Part shown: positions 1-6,108 of the stretch, piece after piece | Layout of the letters: every line of letters begins with the position of its first letter | Numbering within the stretch: the first letter of the stretch is position 1 | NCBI GenBank assembly: GCA_030680655.1 | Contig: JAUXUZ010000427.1 | Location: forward strand, 1-6,820 | DNA length: 6,820 bases | Direction: 5' to 3' | Origin: Phycisphaerales bacterium | Lineage (GTDB): Bacteria; Planctomycetota; Phycisphaerae; Phycisphaerales; UBA1924 | Position numbers and translations under genes: made by a program | The notes under the pieces: model-generated | What the model was told of the DNA's origin: nothing | What the model saw: only the letters and a program-made list of their open reading frames with translations | The model's database searches: none

Positions 1-454
1 CGAACAGGGCCGTCAGCCTCGACCGTTCAGATGACATCGTGTCTTCTTCGGTGTCCACGCCGACTGGTCGCAGGTAGGCCAGCCTGTAGGGCTTGCCGTG
101 TTCCTGTGGGTCTACTTCTTGCACGACCTGGGCGCGGCACACGCCCTGCAGGAGCAGGTTGTACCGCCCGTCGTCGAGGCGGTGGTGCTGAACCACCTGT
201 CCTACGCACACAGCGGGCCTCACGGCGGGAGGAGGCGAAGCGCCGGGCTCGTCGTGGTCCTGCCACGACGTGTCGGCGTAGACCGCCAGCGCCAGCTGGC
301 CGCTCCCTTCCAGCACGTCGCGTGTCAGCGCCCGGTATCGCTTCTCGAAGATGTGCACCGGCAGCACCGCGTGGGGCATCAGCGTCACCTGCGCCAGCGG
401 GAACAGGGGCATCGACTTGCCAAAGTCAACGGAGATCGATTCGCCCTCGCTCAT
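1..454 (-). CDS. LON substrate-binding-domain protein, C-terminus missing (runs off left edge)
   Basis: The first 151 residues are visible and the reading frame stays open to the window edge. Residues 15-60 carry the typical start of the LON N-terminal domain: PLFPLAQVTLMP, then LPVHIFEKRYRAL, then a DVLEG helix and a LALAVY strand. The second half, VGQVVQHHRLDDGRYNLLLQG at about 84-104, matches the later beta strands of the same domain. The domain is known as the substrate-recognition part of Lon protease and also occurs alone in proteins of about 200 residues; which applies here depends on sequence outside the window. The ATG is preceded by AAGGAG at 468-463, eight bases away, inside the end of the upstream HD gene, with only five bases between that stop and this start. 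The two genes are therefore very likely co-transcribed and translationally coupled. The absence of a signal peptide suggests a cytoplasmic protein. Confidence 0.88.
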   Translation of the reverse strand, partial: MSEGESISVDFGKSMPLFPLAQVTLMPHAVLPVHIFEKRYRALTRDVLEGSGQLALAVYADTSWQDHDEPGASPPPAVRPAVCVGQVVQHHRLDDGRYNLLLQGVCRAQVVQEVDPQEHGKPYRLAYLRPVGVDTEEDTMSSERSRLTALF

Positions 455-459
455 GGCCG

Positions 460-1482
460 TTACTCCTTCAGCGGGTCGGGCTTGAACAGCTTGGTGTCCA
501 GCGCCCACTGCTTCTCGGTGAAGTTCCCACCCAGGTTCCCCACCGGCGCCTCGCGCTCAGGCCGCGTCGCCGCCAGCGAGATAAACGTCTTTGCGTCGAG
601 GTTGTCCAGCATCGCCACCAGGATCGCCTCCGGCGTTGAAGGCACCTTCGCGGCACCGAACTCGGGCTTGTCGTGGTGGCTGATGATGATGTGCTGCAGC
701 ACCGTTACGGCGTACTTGGGCAGCCGGATGCCGGCGGTGCGCATCACCTGCTGCGAACGGTCGTGCAGCATGATCGCGCCCTCGACCAAGTGCCCGATCA
801 ACTCGCCGCGGTCGCTGTAGCTGAAGGCCCGGTCCCACACCAGCTCGCGCGTCTTGCCCAGGTCGTGCAGGAAGAGCCCCATCATCACGATGTCGCGGTT
901 GATCTTGGGGTAGAGCGGGCAGACCGCGTCGGCGAGGCGCAGCAGGTTCAGCGTGTGCTCCAGCAGCCCGCCGATATAGGCGTGGTGCATCGACTTGGCC
1001 GCGGGCGCCTGCTTGAACGCCGCCATCAGCGCCGCATCGTCGAGGTAGACCTTCGCCAGCGCCTTCATCCCGGCGTGCTCGAGCGTGCCCAGCAGTTTGA
1101 CCACCTCGGCGAACATCTTCTCGGGGTCGTTGGCCGAGACCGGCAGCAGCTCACGCATCTGCTCGATCGTCGCCTCCGATGGCGCGATGCTGCGCAGGAT
1201 GATCTGCATCTCCCCCTGGTACGCCTGCGTCTCACCCTCAAGGTACGCGAACCCCTCCGCCGGCAGGCTCTCGTACGTCTCGCGGTCGATCGACCACATC
1301 CGCCCAGCCATCTCGCCCGTCTTGTCCTTGACGAGCACCTTCAGGAACGGTTTGTCGTTCTTGGTGCGCCCCAGCTGCGTGTTGCTGATGCAAAAGAGCC
1401 CCTGCACGTACTCGGAGGGCTCGAGCTGGGTGATGTAGCGGCGGCTGCCGGGAGTGTTGGTTGGCGCTGCGGTGGTCGTCAT
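460..1482 (-). CDS. YhaM-like OB-fold/HD-domain phosphohydrolase (putative 3'-5' exoribonuclease)
   Basis: The 340-residue protein has two recognisable parts. Residues about 22-101 look like an OB-fold nucleic-acid-binding domain, with the segment FLKVLVKDKTGEMAGRMW and a later EGETQAYQGEMQI strand. Residues about 165-300 form an HD domain: HHAY (166-169), LLEHT with H176, FLHDLGK with the HD pair H206-D207, GH at 230-231, ISHH at 268-271 region, and DNLDAK at 293-298. This order and length match the YhaM family (about 314 residues), metal-dependent 3'-5' exoribonucleases of Firmicutes with homologues elsewhere; RNase activity here is inferred from the family. The metal-ligand residues appear intact. 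The start is the ATG just after a TACACT hexamer, with no SD. The LON-domain gene follows after five bases. A different phosphohydrolase substrate cannot be excluded. Confidence 0.9.
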   Translation of the reverse strand: MTTTAAPTNTPGSRRYITQLEPSEYVQGLFCISNTQLGRTKNDKPFLKVLVKDKTGEMAGRMWSIDRETYESLPAEGFAYLEGETQAYQGEMQIILRSIAPSEATIEQMRELLPVSANDPEKMFAEVVKLLGTLEHAGMKALAKVYLDDAALMAAFKQAPAAKSMHHAYIGGLLEHTLNLLRLADAVCPLYPKINRDIVMMGLFLHDLGKTRELVWDRAFSYSDRGELIGHLVEGAIMLHDRSQQVMRTAGIRLPKYAVTVLQHIIISHHDKPEFGAAKVPSTPEAILVAMLDNLDAKTFISLAATRPEREAPVGNLGGNFTEKQWALDTKLFKPDPLKE

Positions 1483-1489
1483 ATCCGCA

Positions 1490-1517
1490 AGTGTAGGGAA
1501 CGCCTGCGATCCTGCAA
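1490..1517 (-). promoter_or_regulatory. Candidate promoter of the HD/LON gene pair, possibly leaderless
   Basis: Read on the minus strand, TTGCAG (1517-1512) and TACACT (1495-1490) are separated by 16 bases. The -10 matches the consensus at four of six positions, the -35 at only three. The hexamer ends seven bases before the ATG, so a start of transcription at the usual distance would fall on or next to the start codon, giving a leaderless mRNA. No SD is present. The HD gene could instead be read through from the CPBP gene 51 bases upstream, since no terminator lies between them. Confidence 0.35.
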
Positions 1518-1533
1518 CCCCCTTGCCGGCCCG

Positions 1534-2445
1534 CTACGACCGCCCCGACAGCAGCACGAGCACGGCCAGGTCGTAGCCCGCGTGCGTCCCCACCACCACC
1601 CCAAACCCCCGCGACAGGTAGACACAGGCGAAATACACCCCCGCCGCGGTATAGAACAACGCGTTACCCCAGCGCACCCGAGCCAACGCGGCCCCCGGAC
1701 CCTGCTGCAGGAGGGTCTCGATCACCGAGAAAAAACCCTGCCCCGTCGCCGGTTCGTAGGTGAACGCCGCGTCGTGGTACACCGCAAAGCACAGCGACGT
1801 CACGACCACGCACACCACCGCGCGCGTCCCTTTCGACGTCACGAACGACTTTAGAATCGTGTCGGTGGCCGCGATCATGATCAGGCGGAAGAGCAGTTCC
1901 TCGTACACGCCCGCCCCCACCGCGATCGTCGCCCGCGCCTGCCACGGCATCGTGCGCAGCGACTCGCCCGCCTGCGCCGCCGCCGCCAGCGCCCCTTCCC
2001 CCCCGCCGCCGGTGCCGGTCATCCGCGCCGCGGCGTCGGTCACCACCGCCGCCAGCACGATCAGCGGCAGCACCCACATCGCCGACTCAAAGAACATCCC
2101 CATGACCACCATCGGACGGACCGTCCAGCGGTCCTTGCGGATCACGTGCATCACCATCAGGACCACCGCGATCATGATGCCCGGCACCATCAGCCCGATG
2201 ACGCCGAAGTGCTCGAAGAACAGGTTCAGCAGCGACTCGGCCCTGATCTGCGTCGTTACGTTCGCCTCAGGGTCGCGCAGGAACCAGATCGAACCGACCT
2301 CGTACAGCACGATCAACGGCACCAGAAAGACCAGCGCGTGCAGCGGCAGGCGCGAGAGCGTCCAGTAGTCGTCGCGCCACCGGTCCGGCGCTGCGGCCTT
2401 TGCCCGGGTGCGATGCCGTTCCTGAATTCGACGCACGTTTGACAC
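1534..2445 (-). CDS. CPBP (CAAX/Abi type) intramembrane metalloprotease
   Basis: This 303-residue protein is predicted to be strongly hydrophobic with several membrane segments: about 35-55, 80-102, 111-135, 205-222 and 262-300. The three motifs of the CPBP family are visible in order: EELLFR with E182, E183 and R187; FAVYH with F220 and H224; and HAGYD with H288 and D292. These are the known metal-ligand and catalytic residues of the Rce1-like fold, so the enzyme looks intact. Family members cleave prenylated proteins in eukaryotes; in bacteria roles include peptide maturation, immunity to bacteriocins and membrane protein processing, and nothing here shows the substrate. A Gly/Ala-rich stretch at 144-160 precedes the first motif. 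The start taken is GTG, six bases after an AATGAT hexamer; no SD is seen and no ATG lies in frame nearby, so the N-terminus is uncertain. The gene lies between the rpsT terminator and the HD gene. Confidence 0.87.
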   Translation of the reverse strand: MSNVRRIQERHRTRAKAAAPDRWRDDYWTLSRLPLHALVFLVPLIVLYEVGSIWFLRDPEANVTTQIRAESLLNLFFEHFGVIGLMVPGIMIAVVLMVMHVIRKDRWTVRPMVVMGMFFESAMWVLPLIVLAAVVTDAAARMTGTGGGGEGALAAAAQAGESLRTMPWQARATIAVGAGVYEELLFRLIMIAATDTILKSFVTSKGTRAVVCVVVTSLCFAVYHDAAFTYEPATGQGFFSVIETLLQQGPGAALARVRWGNALFYTAAGVYFACVYLSRGFGVVVGTHAGYDLAVLVLLSGRS

Positions 2446-2451
2446 GGCACG

Positions 2452-2457
2452 ATCATT
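2452..2457 (-). promoter_or_regulatory. Candidate -10 hexamer just before the CPBP start codon
   Basis: AATGAT on the minus strand (four of six matches to TATAAT) ends six bases before the GTG start. No convincing -35 is seen 16-18 bases upstream. The rpsT terminator lies about 75 bases further upstream, so the CPBP gene should need its own promoter in this interval. The call rests mainly on position and on the similar arrangement at other starts in the window. Confidence 0.25.
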
Positions 2458-2532
2458 GCCAACGAATCCGGCCGGAGATGCGGCGCCAATGACATGTGCC
2501 GCCTCGTTTGTTCCGGCGAAACCTCGCTTCTG

Positions 2533-2570
2533 CCAAGAAACAAACGGGCCCGCTCAGAGAGCGGGCCCGC
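2533..2570 (-). terminator. Intrinsic terminator of rpsT
   Basis: A perfect 11-bp inverted repeat (2545-2555 with 2559-2569, arms CGGGCCCGCTC and its complement) encloses a three-base loop. On the minus strand it is followed by a T-rich run (GTTTGTTTCTT). It begins 36 bases after the rpsT stop codon. On the plus strand the bases after the stem are not T-rich, so it should act in the rpsT direction only. Confidence 0.92.
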
Positions 2571-2605
2571 AGAAACTCAATCGGTTGATGCGGTCGAGGG
2601 ACCGC

Positions 2606-2923
2606 TCAGGACTTCTTGACCTTCTTGGCCGCGCTCTTGGTCCCCGCCGGGGCGCCCGAGATGACGCGCGTCTTGAGGCGGGCGTTCAGCCGGCTCTTGC
2701 GCCGTGCGCCCTGGTTCTTGTGGATCGTCCCCTTCGAGGAAGTCCGGTCGATCACGCGGGCGGCGGTCTTGAACGCGGCCTTGGCCTCGTCAACCGTGCC
2801 GTGGGCGATCTTCTCGAGCAGTTCCTTGATCGCGTCGCGCATCTTCCGCTTGCGGAAGCGGTTGAGGCCGTTGCGGGTTTCGTTCTGGCGGACGCGCTTC
2901 TTGGCAGAAAGGGAATGAGCCAT
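2606..2923 (-). CDS. rpsT: 30S ribosomal protein bS20
   Basis: The 105-residue protein is very basic and starts MAHSLSAKKRVRQNE, the typical S20 N-terminus. KGTIHKNQGARRKSRL at about 64-79 is the highly conserved KG-IHKN-AAR-K segment. S20 binds 16S rRNA early in assembly of the small subunit, as a three-helix bundle, and the middle of this sequence fits that. It is about 18 residues longer than E. coli S20 (87); the extra part is a Lys/Ala-rich tail (about 88-105), common in type though not in sequence among S20 proteins. The ATG follows a short sequence with no clear SD. The gene is monocistronic: it has its own upstream promoter candidate and an intrinsic terminator directly downstream. 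Confidence 0.97.
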   Translation of the reverse strand: MAHSLSAKKRVRQNETRNGLNRFRKRKMRDAIKELLEKIAHGTVDEAKAAFKTAARVIDRTSSKGTIHKNQGARRKSRLNARLKTRVISGAPAGTKSAAKKVKKS

Positions 2924-2967
2924 GGTCGTTTCAGTATCCGGGGGTCGGGAGGTGGTCAGGAAAATTC

Positions 2968-2991
2968 GCCCCGCGGATCTCCGCGAAGGGC
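2968..2991 (-). promoter_or_regulatory. Hairpin at the predicted 5' end of rpsT mRNA
   Basis: On the minus strand GCCC (2991-2988) can pair with GGGC (2971-2968). An inner stem CGCGG/CCGCG with a four-base AGAT loop lies inside, and a two-base TT bulge sits on one side. If the promoter candidate just upstream is right, the transcript begins almost exactly at this hairpin, with about 45 bases between it and the ATG. It could protect the mRNA 5' end or take part in S20 autoregulation; neither is shown. Confidence 0.4.
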
Positions 2992-2995
2992 CGCA

Positions 2996-3024
2996 ACAAT
3001 AGTGCCCAAACCTCTTCCCGGCAA
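2996..3024 (-). promoter_or_regulatory. Candidate sigma-70-type promoter for rpsT
   Basis: On the minus strand TTGCCG (3024-3019) and TATTGT (3001-2996) are spaced by 17 bases; each matches the consensus at four of six positions. The predicted transcription start near 2989 gives a leader of about 65 bases. It points away from the tRNA-Arg promoter candidate, so the two are divergent. Confidence 0.5.
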
Positions 3025-3042
3025 GTCGGCCCCTCCCACCGC

Positions 3043-3071
3043 TTGCCTAACGCCTCCCACGGCAATAAGGT
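3043..3071 (+). promoter_or_regulatory. Candidate promoter for tRNA-Arg
   Basis: TTGCCT (3043-3048) and TAAGGT (3066-3071) are separated by 17 bases. The -35 matches four of six consensus positions and the -10 three. The start predicted near 3078 is only a few bases before the mature tRNA 5' end, which is common for single tRNA genes. Confidence 0.4.
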
Positions 3072-3082
3072 TGCCCCACGCA

Positions 3083-3156
3083 GCGGGCGTAGCTCAATTG
3101 GATAGAGCATCTGACTACGAATCAGAAGGTTAGGGGTTCGAGTCCCTTCGCCCGCA
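3083..3156 (+). tRNA. tRNA-Arg (anticodon ACG)
   Basis: A full cloverleaf can be drawn. The acceptor stem GCGGGCG (3083-3089) pairs perfectly with CGCCCGC (3149-3155). The D stem is GCTC/GAGC (3092-3095, 3105-3108). The anticodon stem TCTGA/TCAGA encloses CTACGAA, with anticodon ACG at 3117-3119. The T arm at 3132-3148 contains TTCGAGT. The discriminator base is A (3156) and CCA is not encoded, so it must be added after transcription. The A at the wobble position is normally converted to inosine by TadA, allowing reading of CGU, CGC and CGA. The gene stands alone and converges with the DUF1508 gene. Confidence 0.97.
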
Positions 3157-3164
3157 TTTTGGCC

Positions 3165-3202
3165 CGGTGCCGCGCCGCAGGGTGCAGCACCGCCAGGCAC
3201 CG
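3165..3202. repeat. Inverted repeat between convergent tRNA-Arg and DUF1508 genes
   Basis: CGGTGCC (3165-3171) and GGCACCG (3196-3202) are perfect complements, and a further GGTGC/GCACC pair lies between them (3181-3191). It sits nine bases after the tRNA, where readthrough from both sides would meet. There is no T-run on either side, so it is not a typical intrinsic terminator; it may be a processing or weak termination structure. The rest of 3203-3311 shows nothing else that can be supported. Confidence 0.3.
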
Positions 3203-3311
3203 CAATTCATGGAAGTTTCGATCGCCCGGCCCAATGCCCGGGGTGGCAACGGCCGGGATGGTCGCGTTGTTTGCGCTGGCCGTGACCGCCTGCTCTGCCA
3301 CACCCCCAGAA

Positions 3312-3650
3312 TCAGGCGCCGGCCATGTCCTTGATCGCTGCGCCCGGGGCGTTGCTCTTGATCTCGTGCATGGCGGCGTCGCGGTCGGCCTCGGAATCGA
3401 ACCGGCCGCTGGTGGCGAGCACCTGCTGGTCGTCGCCGGTGAGCACGAAGAAGAGCCGGTTGATGTTGGACGCCTTCTTCTCGTAGCGTTCGTCGATCGC
3501 CGCGTTCGTCTTGACCCGCTCGATGGCGTGGTGCGCGGCTTCCTTGGTCGCGAACTTGTCGCTCGACAGCAGCAGCGCGAGCGGCGGGGCACCGACCAGG
3601 TTGAAGTAGAATTGACCGTCTTTGGCGGCTTTGAGTTCGAATGCGCTCAC
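3312..3650 (-). CDS. DUF1508/YegP-like two-repeat protein
   Basis: The 112-residue protein consists of two copies of a small alpha/beta unit: FELKAAKDGQFYFNL to VKTNA (about 4-50), and YEKKASNINRLFFVLTG to IKSNA (about 56-101). This is the arrangement of the YegP/DUF1508 family, whose members are usually near 110 residues with two repeats; the function is not established. The GTG at 3650 is chosen because AAGGAG lies seven bases upstream (3663-3658), while an upstream in-frame ATG at 3689 has no SD and would add residues outside the family fold. No signal peptide or membrane segment is seen, so it should be cytoplasmic. It is transcribed toward the tRNA-Arg gene and away from the ABC operon, and appears to be a single-gene unit. 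Confidence 0.88.
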   Translation of the reverse strand: MSAFELKAAKDGQFYFNLVGAPPLALLLSSDKFATKEAAHHAIERVKTNAAIDERYEKKASNINRLFFVLTGDDQQVLATSGRFDSEADRDAAMHEIKSNAPGAAIKDMAGA

Positions 3651-4069
3651 GTAAACACTCCTTAAGGGATAGCGGTCGCACGCCGGCAAACGTCACCACT
3701 TCCGAAACTGCAGGCGTCCTTCGACGTGTCGAAGCTGCGGCAGCACGGACCGGTCCAACCGGCACGACCTGAATTGAATCTCGTCCCGCAATCGCGGGAG
3801 GCTCTGTGCACTCATTTTATGGCCTCTTCGCCCCCGATGCAAGCCGAGCCGCGTAACTGTTCCGACGTGCGGGTTTCACGCGCGTGACGCCCCAGGATGC
3901 ACTCGGCGGTGCTGCCCGCTGTGTTTTCACTCAATCGAGCATGCACGCTGACCTTGTACGTGAGGGTCGCGCGTACATGCGGCGATACTTCGACCTGCGA
4001 AGAGCCTCCGCGCTGTACGCGGGCACCCGCGTCGAAGCGTTCGTTGGCGGTGTTTACTACACTCCCGCC
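3651..4069. other. 419-base intergenic region with inverted repeats, no convincing gene
   Basis: This lies between the divergent DUF1508 and ABC ATPase genes. Open frames here lack an SD, family similarity or typical codon use; the frame upstream of the ATPase start is open back to 3884 but does not look coding. Visible structures are TTCGAC-GT-GTCGAA (3720-3733), a CCCGC/GCGGG hairpin with an AATC loop (3785-3798), TGTACG/CGTACA arms 11 bases apart (3955-3977) and CTTCG/CGAAG (3988-4002). Any of these could be operator sites or part of a leader or small RNA; none matches a regulator motif that I can name. Confidence 0.4.
4058..4063 (+). promoter_or_regulatory. Candidate -10 hexamer before the ABC ATPase start
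   Basis: TACACT, identical to the hexamer before the HD gene, ends six bases before the GTG start. No good -35 is seen at the expected distance and no SD precedes the GTG. If used, it would give a leaderless or almost leaderless operon transcript. Confidence 0.3.
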
Positions 4070-4780
4070 GTGACCGACGCCCTCTCCATTTGTGACCTCA
4101 CGTTCCGTTTTCCCGGCACCCCGGGCGAGACGCCCACCGTCGGCATCCCCGCGCTGAGCCTCGCCCCCGGCGAGCAACTCCTGCTCACCGGCCCAAGCGG
4201 GTGCGGCAAGAGCACGCTGCTGAGCCTCATCGCCGGGCTTCTCACCGCCGACGCGGGCACGATCTCCATCGCCGGCGAGAACATTCAGGCGCTGGGCAGC
4301 GCCGCTCGCGACCGCCTCCGCGGCCGGCGCATCGGCATGGTCTTCCAGACCTTCAACCTCCTCCACGGCTTCACCGCAGCAGAGAACGTGATGCTCGCGT
4401 TGATGTTCTCCGACCTCCAGCCCCGCGCACACCGCGAGCGGGCGACGCAGTTGCTCTCCACCCTCGGGCTCGATCAGGCCCACCAGACCCGCCGCGTTGA
4501 CCGCCTCTCCGTCGGTCAGCAGCAGCGCGTCGCCGTCGCCCGTGCACTCGCCTGCTCGCCCACGCTGGTGCTCGCCGACGAGCCGACCGCCAGCCTCGAT
4601 CCTGACAACGCCGCCGCCGCGGTCGGGCTTCTCAGGTCCGCCTGCTCCAGCGCTAACGCAGCGCTGCTGTGTGTGAGCCACGACCCAGCCCTTCCCGCGT
4701 TGTTTCCGCGCCACGTATCGATGCAGGAGATCGGCCCCGGTGCTGCGAGCACCGTCTGCGCAGACGGAGGGGCTCGGTAA
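4070..4780 (+). CDS. ABC transporter ATP-binding protein, MacB/LolD type, likely of a zinc-linked system
   Basis: The 236-residue ATPase has every standard motif: Walker A GPSGCGKST (41-49), Q-loop Q93 in VFQTFNLL, signature LSVGQQQR (147-154), Walker B LVLADEP (167-172) with catalytic E171, D-loop SLD (175-177) and H-loop H204. It should therefore be an active nucleotide-binding subunit. The FNLL after the Q-loop and the short length fit the MacB/LolD/FtsE group, which drives mechanotransmission-type permeases and not channel-type importers. The GTG is chosen since it places the first beta strand (ICDLTFRF) right at the N-terminus; the frame is open upstream to 3884, but that part does not resemble the family. 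The stop overlaps the permease start as TAATG, so the two subunits should be made together at the inner membrane. The zinc link comes from the neighbours, not from this protein. Confidence 0.93.
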   Translation: MTDALSICDLTFRFPGTPGETPTVGIPALSLAPGEQLLLTGPSGCGKSTLLSLIAGLLTADAGTISIAGENIQALGSAARDRLRGRRIGMVFQTFNLLHGFTAAENVMLALMFSDLQPRAHRERATQLLSTLGLDQAHQTRRVDRLSVGQQQRVAVARALACSPTLVLADEPTASLDPDNAAAAVGLLRSACSSANAALLCVSHDPALPALFPRHVSMQEIGPGAASTVCADGGAR

Positions 4781-6054
4781 TGGCCATGACCGACCTTGCG
4801 ATCGTCGGGCGTTCGCTCACCAGCCGCTGGTTCGCCACCGCCACCACCGTGCTCACCGTCGGCGTTGCTGTCGGCCTGCTGCTGGTGCTCGTCTCTCTGC
4901 GCAGCGCCGGCGAACAGGCGTTCGCCCGCGGAACCGGGAACATGCATCTGCTTGTCTCGGCCGACAGCAGCCCGCTCAACTCGGTCCTCAACTCGGTGTT
5001 CTACATGGGCAACCCCGCCGCCGCGAAGCCGCTCTCGGCCTTCGCTGCGCTGCGAGCAGACCCGCGCGTCAGTTGGGCGATCCCGGTCGTCCAGGGTGAC
5101 AGCTTCCAGGGCTACCCGACCCTCGCGACGACGAACGAGTTCTTCACCAGCTTCGAGCCTGCCCGCGGCTCGCCCTGGCGGTTCGAGCAGGGCGCCGGGT
5201 TCAAGAACACCTTTGATGTGGTGCTCGGCGCCGAGGCCGCCGCGGGGACGGGGCTGAGGGTCGGCGACCATCTGCACCTCACCCACGGCACCCACGACGA
5301 GAGCGGCCACGCCCACGAGCACGACGAGTTTCACTTTGAGATCTCCGGCATCCTCGCGCCCAGCGCTACAGCCCACGACCGCGCGATCTTCACAACCACA
5401 GAAGCCACCTGGCTGATCCACGCTACCGACCTGCGCGAGAGCGCCAGGAACCCCGTCGCGCCGACGGTGCAGAACCTCCGCGACGACGAGAAGGTGATCA
5501 CGGGCCTCTACATCCGCGTCAAGGGGCGGGCGAACACCGATGCTCCCCCCGCGCTGCAGGAGCTCTACGCGGAGCTTCGAAAGGACGGGACCATCACCGT
5601 CGCCCAGCCCGGCTCTCAGGTAGCCAGCCTCTTCAAGGTTGTCGGCGGCATCGACCGCATCATCTTCGCCCTCGCCGCCGCCGTCCTTGTTTCGAGCAGC
5701 ATCACCATCATGCTTGTGCTGTATCAGGCGATGGAGCTCCGCCGCCGCCAGGTTGCCGTCCTGCGGGTGCTGGGTGCCAGCCGCTTCCGCGTCTTCATGC
5801 TCGCCCTCACCGAGGCCGCGGTCATCGGCATCGCCGCCTCGCTCCTGGGCGTTGCCGTTGCGTTTGTCGGGGCTCACTCGGTTGCCTTTGCCGTGTACCA
5901 GTCAATCGGCCTGACGATCTCTCCATCGCTCGACCTGCGCTGGGTCATCTCCATCGTCGCCGGCGCAACCGCGCTCGCGTGCCTGGCGGGGATCGTCCCC
6001 GCCGCCGTCGCCTACCGGACGGACGTGCTCCGGAGCCTCCGCCCGATCGGATGA
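4780..6054 (+). CDS. MacB/FtsX-type ABC permease with His-rich extracytoplasmic loop (zinc-linked PA4065/Zrg-like family)
   Basis: The 424-residue membrane subunit has the MacB/FtsX layout: one N-terminal helix (about 17-39), a large extracytoplasmic domain (about 42-288) and three C-terminal helices (about 289-314, 338-372, 387-412). MELRRRQVAVLRVLGASR at 318-335 is the usual cytoplasmic loop of the FtsX domain that contacts the ATPase. The outer domain carries landmarks that I recall from the PA4065/Zrg permeases: LNSVLNSVFYMG, DPRVSWAIPVVQGDSFQGY, FDVVLGAEAA and ISGILAPSATAHDR. Between them lie eight histidines at 164, 166, 169, 172, 177, 179, 181 and 185, with several Asp/Glu. In Pseudomonas and Vibrio such permeases belong to zinc-repressed operons; substrate and direction here are inferred. 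The start is fixed by GGAGGGG at 4766-4772, seven bases before an ATG overlapping the ATPase stop. An ATG two codons later is an alternative. Confidence 0.9.
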   Translation: MAMTDLAIVGRSLTSRWFATATTVLTVGVAVGLLLVLVSLRSAGEQAFARGTGNMHLLVSADSSPLNSVLNSVFYMGNPAAAKPLSAFAALRADPRVSWAIPVVQGDSFQGYPTLATTNEFFTSFEPARGSPWRFEQGAGFKNTFDVVLGAEAAAGTGLRVGDHLHLTHGTHDESGHAHEHDEFHFEISGILAPSATAHDRAIFTTTEATWLIHATDLRESARNPVAPTVQNLRDDEKVITGLYIRVKGRANTDAPPALQELYAELRKDGTITVAQPGSQVASLFKVVGGIDRIIFALAAAVLVSSSITIMLVLYQAMELRRRQVAVLRVLGASRFRVFMLALTEAAVIGIAASLLGVAVAFVGAHSVAFAVYQSIGLTISPSLDLRWVISIVAGATALACLAGIVPAAVAYRTDVLRSLRPIG

Positions 6055-6059
6055 CGCCA

Positions 6060-6103
6060 GTGCGGCGGACCGTTTCCAGTTGATGCGCCGCCACGCGTAC
6101 CAT
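6060..6103 (+). promoter_or_regulatory. Hairpin and -10-like hexamer between permease and DUF3299 gene
   Basis: The 54-base gap holds GTGCGGCG (6060-6067), which can pair with CGCCG and CAC (6086-6094) with one bulged C; no T-run follows, so it is not a standard terminator. TACCAT (6098-6103) overlaps the end of this region and lies five bases before the next ATG. TTTCCA at 6073-6078 is a possible -35 at a long 19-base spacing. The next gene may have its own promoter or simply be read through. Confidence 0.25.
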
Positions 6104-6108
6104 TTGGG

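Noticed and set aside
673..1854. 393-codon plus-strand open frame opposite the HD and CPBP genes
   Set aside because: It spans two genes with clear motifs on the minus strand and is rich in Arg, His and Leu as expected from antisense translation.
3083..3156. Possible integration site or element at the tRNA-Arg gene
   Set aside because: tRNA genes are common attachment sites, but no repeat of the tRNA 3' end, no integrase and no foreign-looking composition is visible in this window.
3258..3665. Plus-strand open frame starting MVALFALAVTACSA, resembling a lipoprotein signal peptide with a lipobox cysteine
   Set aside because: Almost all of it is antisense to the DUF1508 gene, which has clear family repeats and an SD. 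The part after the apparent signal resembles no protein and has antisense-type composition. The signal-like look is probably chance.
3312..3689. Longer DUF1508 protein starting at the ATG at 3689
   Set aside because: The GTG at 3650 has AAGGAG seven bases upstream and starts at the family fold; the longer form would have the SD inside its coding sequence and no SD of its own.
3884..4069. In-frame extension of the ABC ATPase by 62 residues
   Set aside because: The extension has no similarity to ABC ATPases, and the family fold begins right after the GTG at 4070. There is also no SD at the upstream start.
3812..4714. Long minus-strand open frame across the ABC ATPase and upstream region
   Set aside because: It is Gly/Glu/Ala-rich antisense translation of a GC-rich gene with complete ABC motifs on the other strand.
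4516..5877. 453-codon minus-strand open frame opposite the permease
   Set aside because: It is an antisense shadow from high GC and codon bias; the plus-strand permease has family landmarks, membrane segments and an SD.
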